A stretch of DNA of 64,000 nt from the NCBI GenBank assembly GCA_013397455.1, contig VYZB01000168.1, forward strand, positions 407,923 to 471,922, read 5' to 3'. This document shows, piece by piece, positions 62,901-64,000 of this stretch. The position numbers and the translations under genes are program-made. Position 1 is the stretch's first letter; each line of letters starts with the position of its first letter. The notes below the pieces were generated by a model. The model did no database searches. It saw nothing but the letters and a program-made list of their open reading frames with translations, and had not been told where the DNA came from. The stretch is from Crotophaga sulcirostris. Its lineage: Eukaryota; Chordata; Aves; Cuculiformes; Crotophagidae.

Positions 62901-63863
62901 GAGAAGAGAAGAGAAGAGAAGAGAAGAGAAGAGAAGAGATCTGATGGGTGAAGAGAAGAGAAGAGAAGAGAAGAGAAGAGAAGAGAAGAGAAGAGAAAAG
63001 CTATTAATAGAGAAGAGAAGAGAAGAGAAGAGAAGAGAAGAGAAGAGAAGAGACTGTAGTTATCAAGAGAAGAGAAGAGAAGAGAAGAGAAGAGAAGAGA
63101 AGAGAAGAGAATTTTGCCATGAAGAGAAGAGAAGAGAAGAGAAGAGAAGAGAAGAGAAGAGAAGAGAAAAAAATCAATGAGAGAAGAGAAGAGAAGAGAA
63201 GAGAAGAGAAGAGAAGAGAAGAGAGGAATTGTTTTCAGAGAAGAGAAGAGAAGAGAAGAGAAGAGAAGAGAAGAGAAGAGAAGCAATCACTTGAGAGAAG
63301 AGAAGAGAAGAGAAGAGAAGAGAAGAGAAGAGAAGAGATGGGGAGTTCGAAGAGAAGAGAAGAGAAGAGAAGAGAAGAGAAGAGAAGAGAAGAGATGGCT
63401 AAACATTAGAGAAGAGAAGAGAAGAGAAGAGAAGAGAAGAGAAGAGAAGAGACTAAGGCTCCTAAGAGAAGAGAAGAGAAGAGAAGAGAAGAGAAGAGAA
63501 GAGAAGAGACACACACGCACAAGAGAAGAGAAGAGAAGAGAAGAGAAGAGAAGAGAAGAGAAGAGATATGTTTATGTAAGAGAAGAGAAGAGAAGAGAAG
63601 AGAAGAGAAGAGAAGAGAAGAGAAATCTTGCCAACAGAGAAGAGAAGAGAAGAGAAGAGAAGAGAAGAGAAGAGAAGAGAATGTCAATTCTAAGAGAAGA
63701 GAAGAGAAGAGAAGAGAAGAGAAGAGAAGAGAAGAGATTGTGGATCTTCAGAGAAGAGAAGAGAAGAGAAGAGAAGAGAAGAGAAGAGAAGAGATCTCCA
63801 GGACATAGAGAAGAGAAGAGAAGAGAAGAGAAGAGAAGAGAAGAGAAGAGACGGGGAGAGGTC

Positions 63864-64000
63864 AGAGAAGAGAAGAGAAGAGAAGAGAAGAGAAGAGAAG
63901 AGAAGAGAAGAGAAGAGAAGAGAAGAGAAGAGAGAAGAGAAGAAGAGAGAAGAGAAGAGAAGAGAAGAGAAGAGAAGAGAAGAGAAGAGAAGAGAAGAGA
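63864..64000. repeat. Continuous, slightly imperfect GAGAA repeat
   Basis: After the last variable 12-mer the GAGAA repeat runs to the window edge without the 57-base interruptions. It has small register slips near 63931-63950 (GAGAGAAG and GAAGAAGAG variants). These imperfections are what a natural microsatellite shows and contrast with the clean blocks before it. It may be a genuine GAGAA microsatellite that continues beyond the window. Confidence 0.85.

Larger units (their letters stand above)
35878..63863. repeat. 57-base periodic region: 45-base GAGAA block + variable 12-mer, 491 periods
   Basis: Each period has a 44-base run of GAGAA (eight units plus GAGA), a 12-base segment different each time, and an A that starts the next block. 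The first block starts at 35878 and the block after the last 12-mer starts at 63865. The difference, 27987, is exactly 491 x 57, so there is no net indel in 28 kb. I saw no substitution in the constant blocks that I read. I found no repeated 12-mer, and 12-mers begin and end with any base, so block edges depend on coordinate, not on sequence. The 12-mers are CpG-poor and contain CR1 pieces in register (listed), so I read them as native avian DNA left in place. All reading frames here encode REEKR or LLFSS repeats with four variable residues per 19 and are artefacts of 57 = 19 x 3. No gene is supported. Confidence 0.95.

Noticed and set aside
35878..63863. CRISPR array with a 45-base repeat and 12-base spacers
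   Set aside because: The locus is avian nuclear DNA with no cas genes, the repeat is a pure pentanucleotide run, spacers are fixed at 12 bases, and neighbouring 12-mers follow a CR1 element at the array period.
35878..63863. Natural 57-bp satellite or centromeric repeat
   Set aside because: There is no divergence in the constant part, no indels and no relatedness among the variable parts, which is incompatible with satellite turnover.
35922..63863. 12-mers joined end to end as a cut-up contiguous message or gene
   Set aside because: CpG is not depleted at the joins and CR1 matches occur at offset 57, not 12, so the 12-mers are not contiguous.

Overview
The window is nuclear DNA from a bird, covering internal exons of one vertebrate gene on the + strand followed by about 28 kb of very abnormal sequence. 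The bird call rests on several CR1 LINE 3' ends (19925-20400, 20623-20722, 28661-29083, 32220-32985), on long AT-rich introns, and on exons whose translation I recognise as KIAA1328 (hinderin, a coiled-coil protein reported to bind the cohesin subunit SMC3).

Region 1-35780 is ordinary gene territory. Four coding exons fit together in phase with consensus AG/GT splice sites: 4002-4687, 7495-7590, 25969-26153 and 33436-33544 (1076 coding bases). The N-terminal exons lie before the window. The last exon or exons lie after 33544 and are not readable here. The introns hold old CR1 copies, a trace of an ancient SINE/LINE tail, short simple repeats, a perfect 14-bp hairpin and some TAAT-rich stretches that look like conserved non-coding DNA. 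I see no RNA genes, promoters or second gene.

Region 35781-35877 is six exact copies of a 16-bp pyrimidine-rich unit, ended by a single N. From 35878 to 63863 the sequence has a strict 57-base period, 491 periods with no net insertion or deletion. Each period is a constant 45-base GAGAA block plus a 12-base segment that differs every time. It looks like a satellite or a giant CRISPR-like array, but reading the 12-mers suggests otherwise. Consecutive 12-mers match the CR1 LINE at steps of 57 bases (47778-47960, and again 43959-44027). The 12-mers are CpG-poor like native vertebrate DNA, while their joins are not. The simplest reading is that the 12-mers are native avian DNA still in their original places, with 45 of every 57 bases overwritten by GAGAA. 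I know of no biological process that does this, so I infer a computational or assembly-level edit rather than a new biological system. The final 137 bases are continuous, slightly imperfect GAGAA repeat.

All open reading frames inside 35878-64000 are by-products of the 57-base (19-codon) period and should not be annotated as genes.
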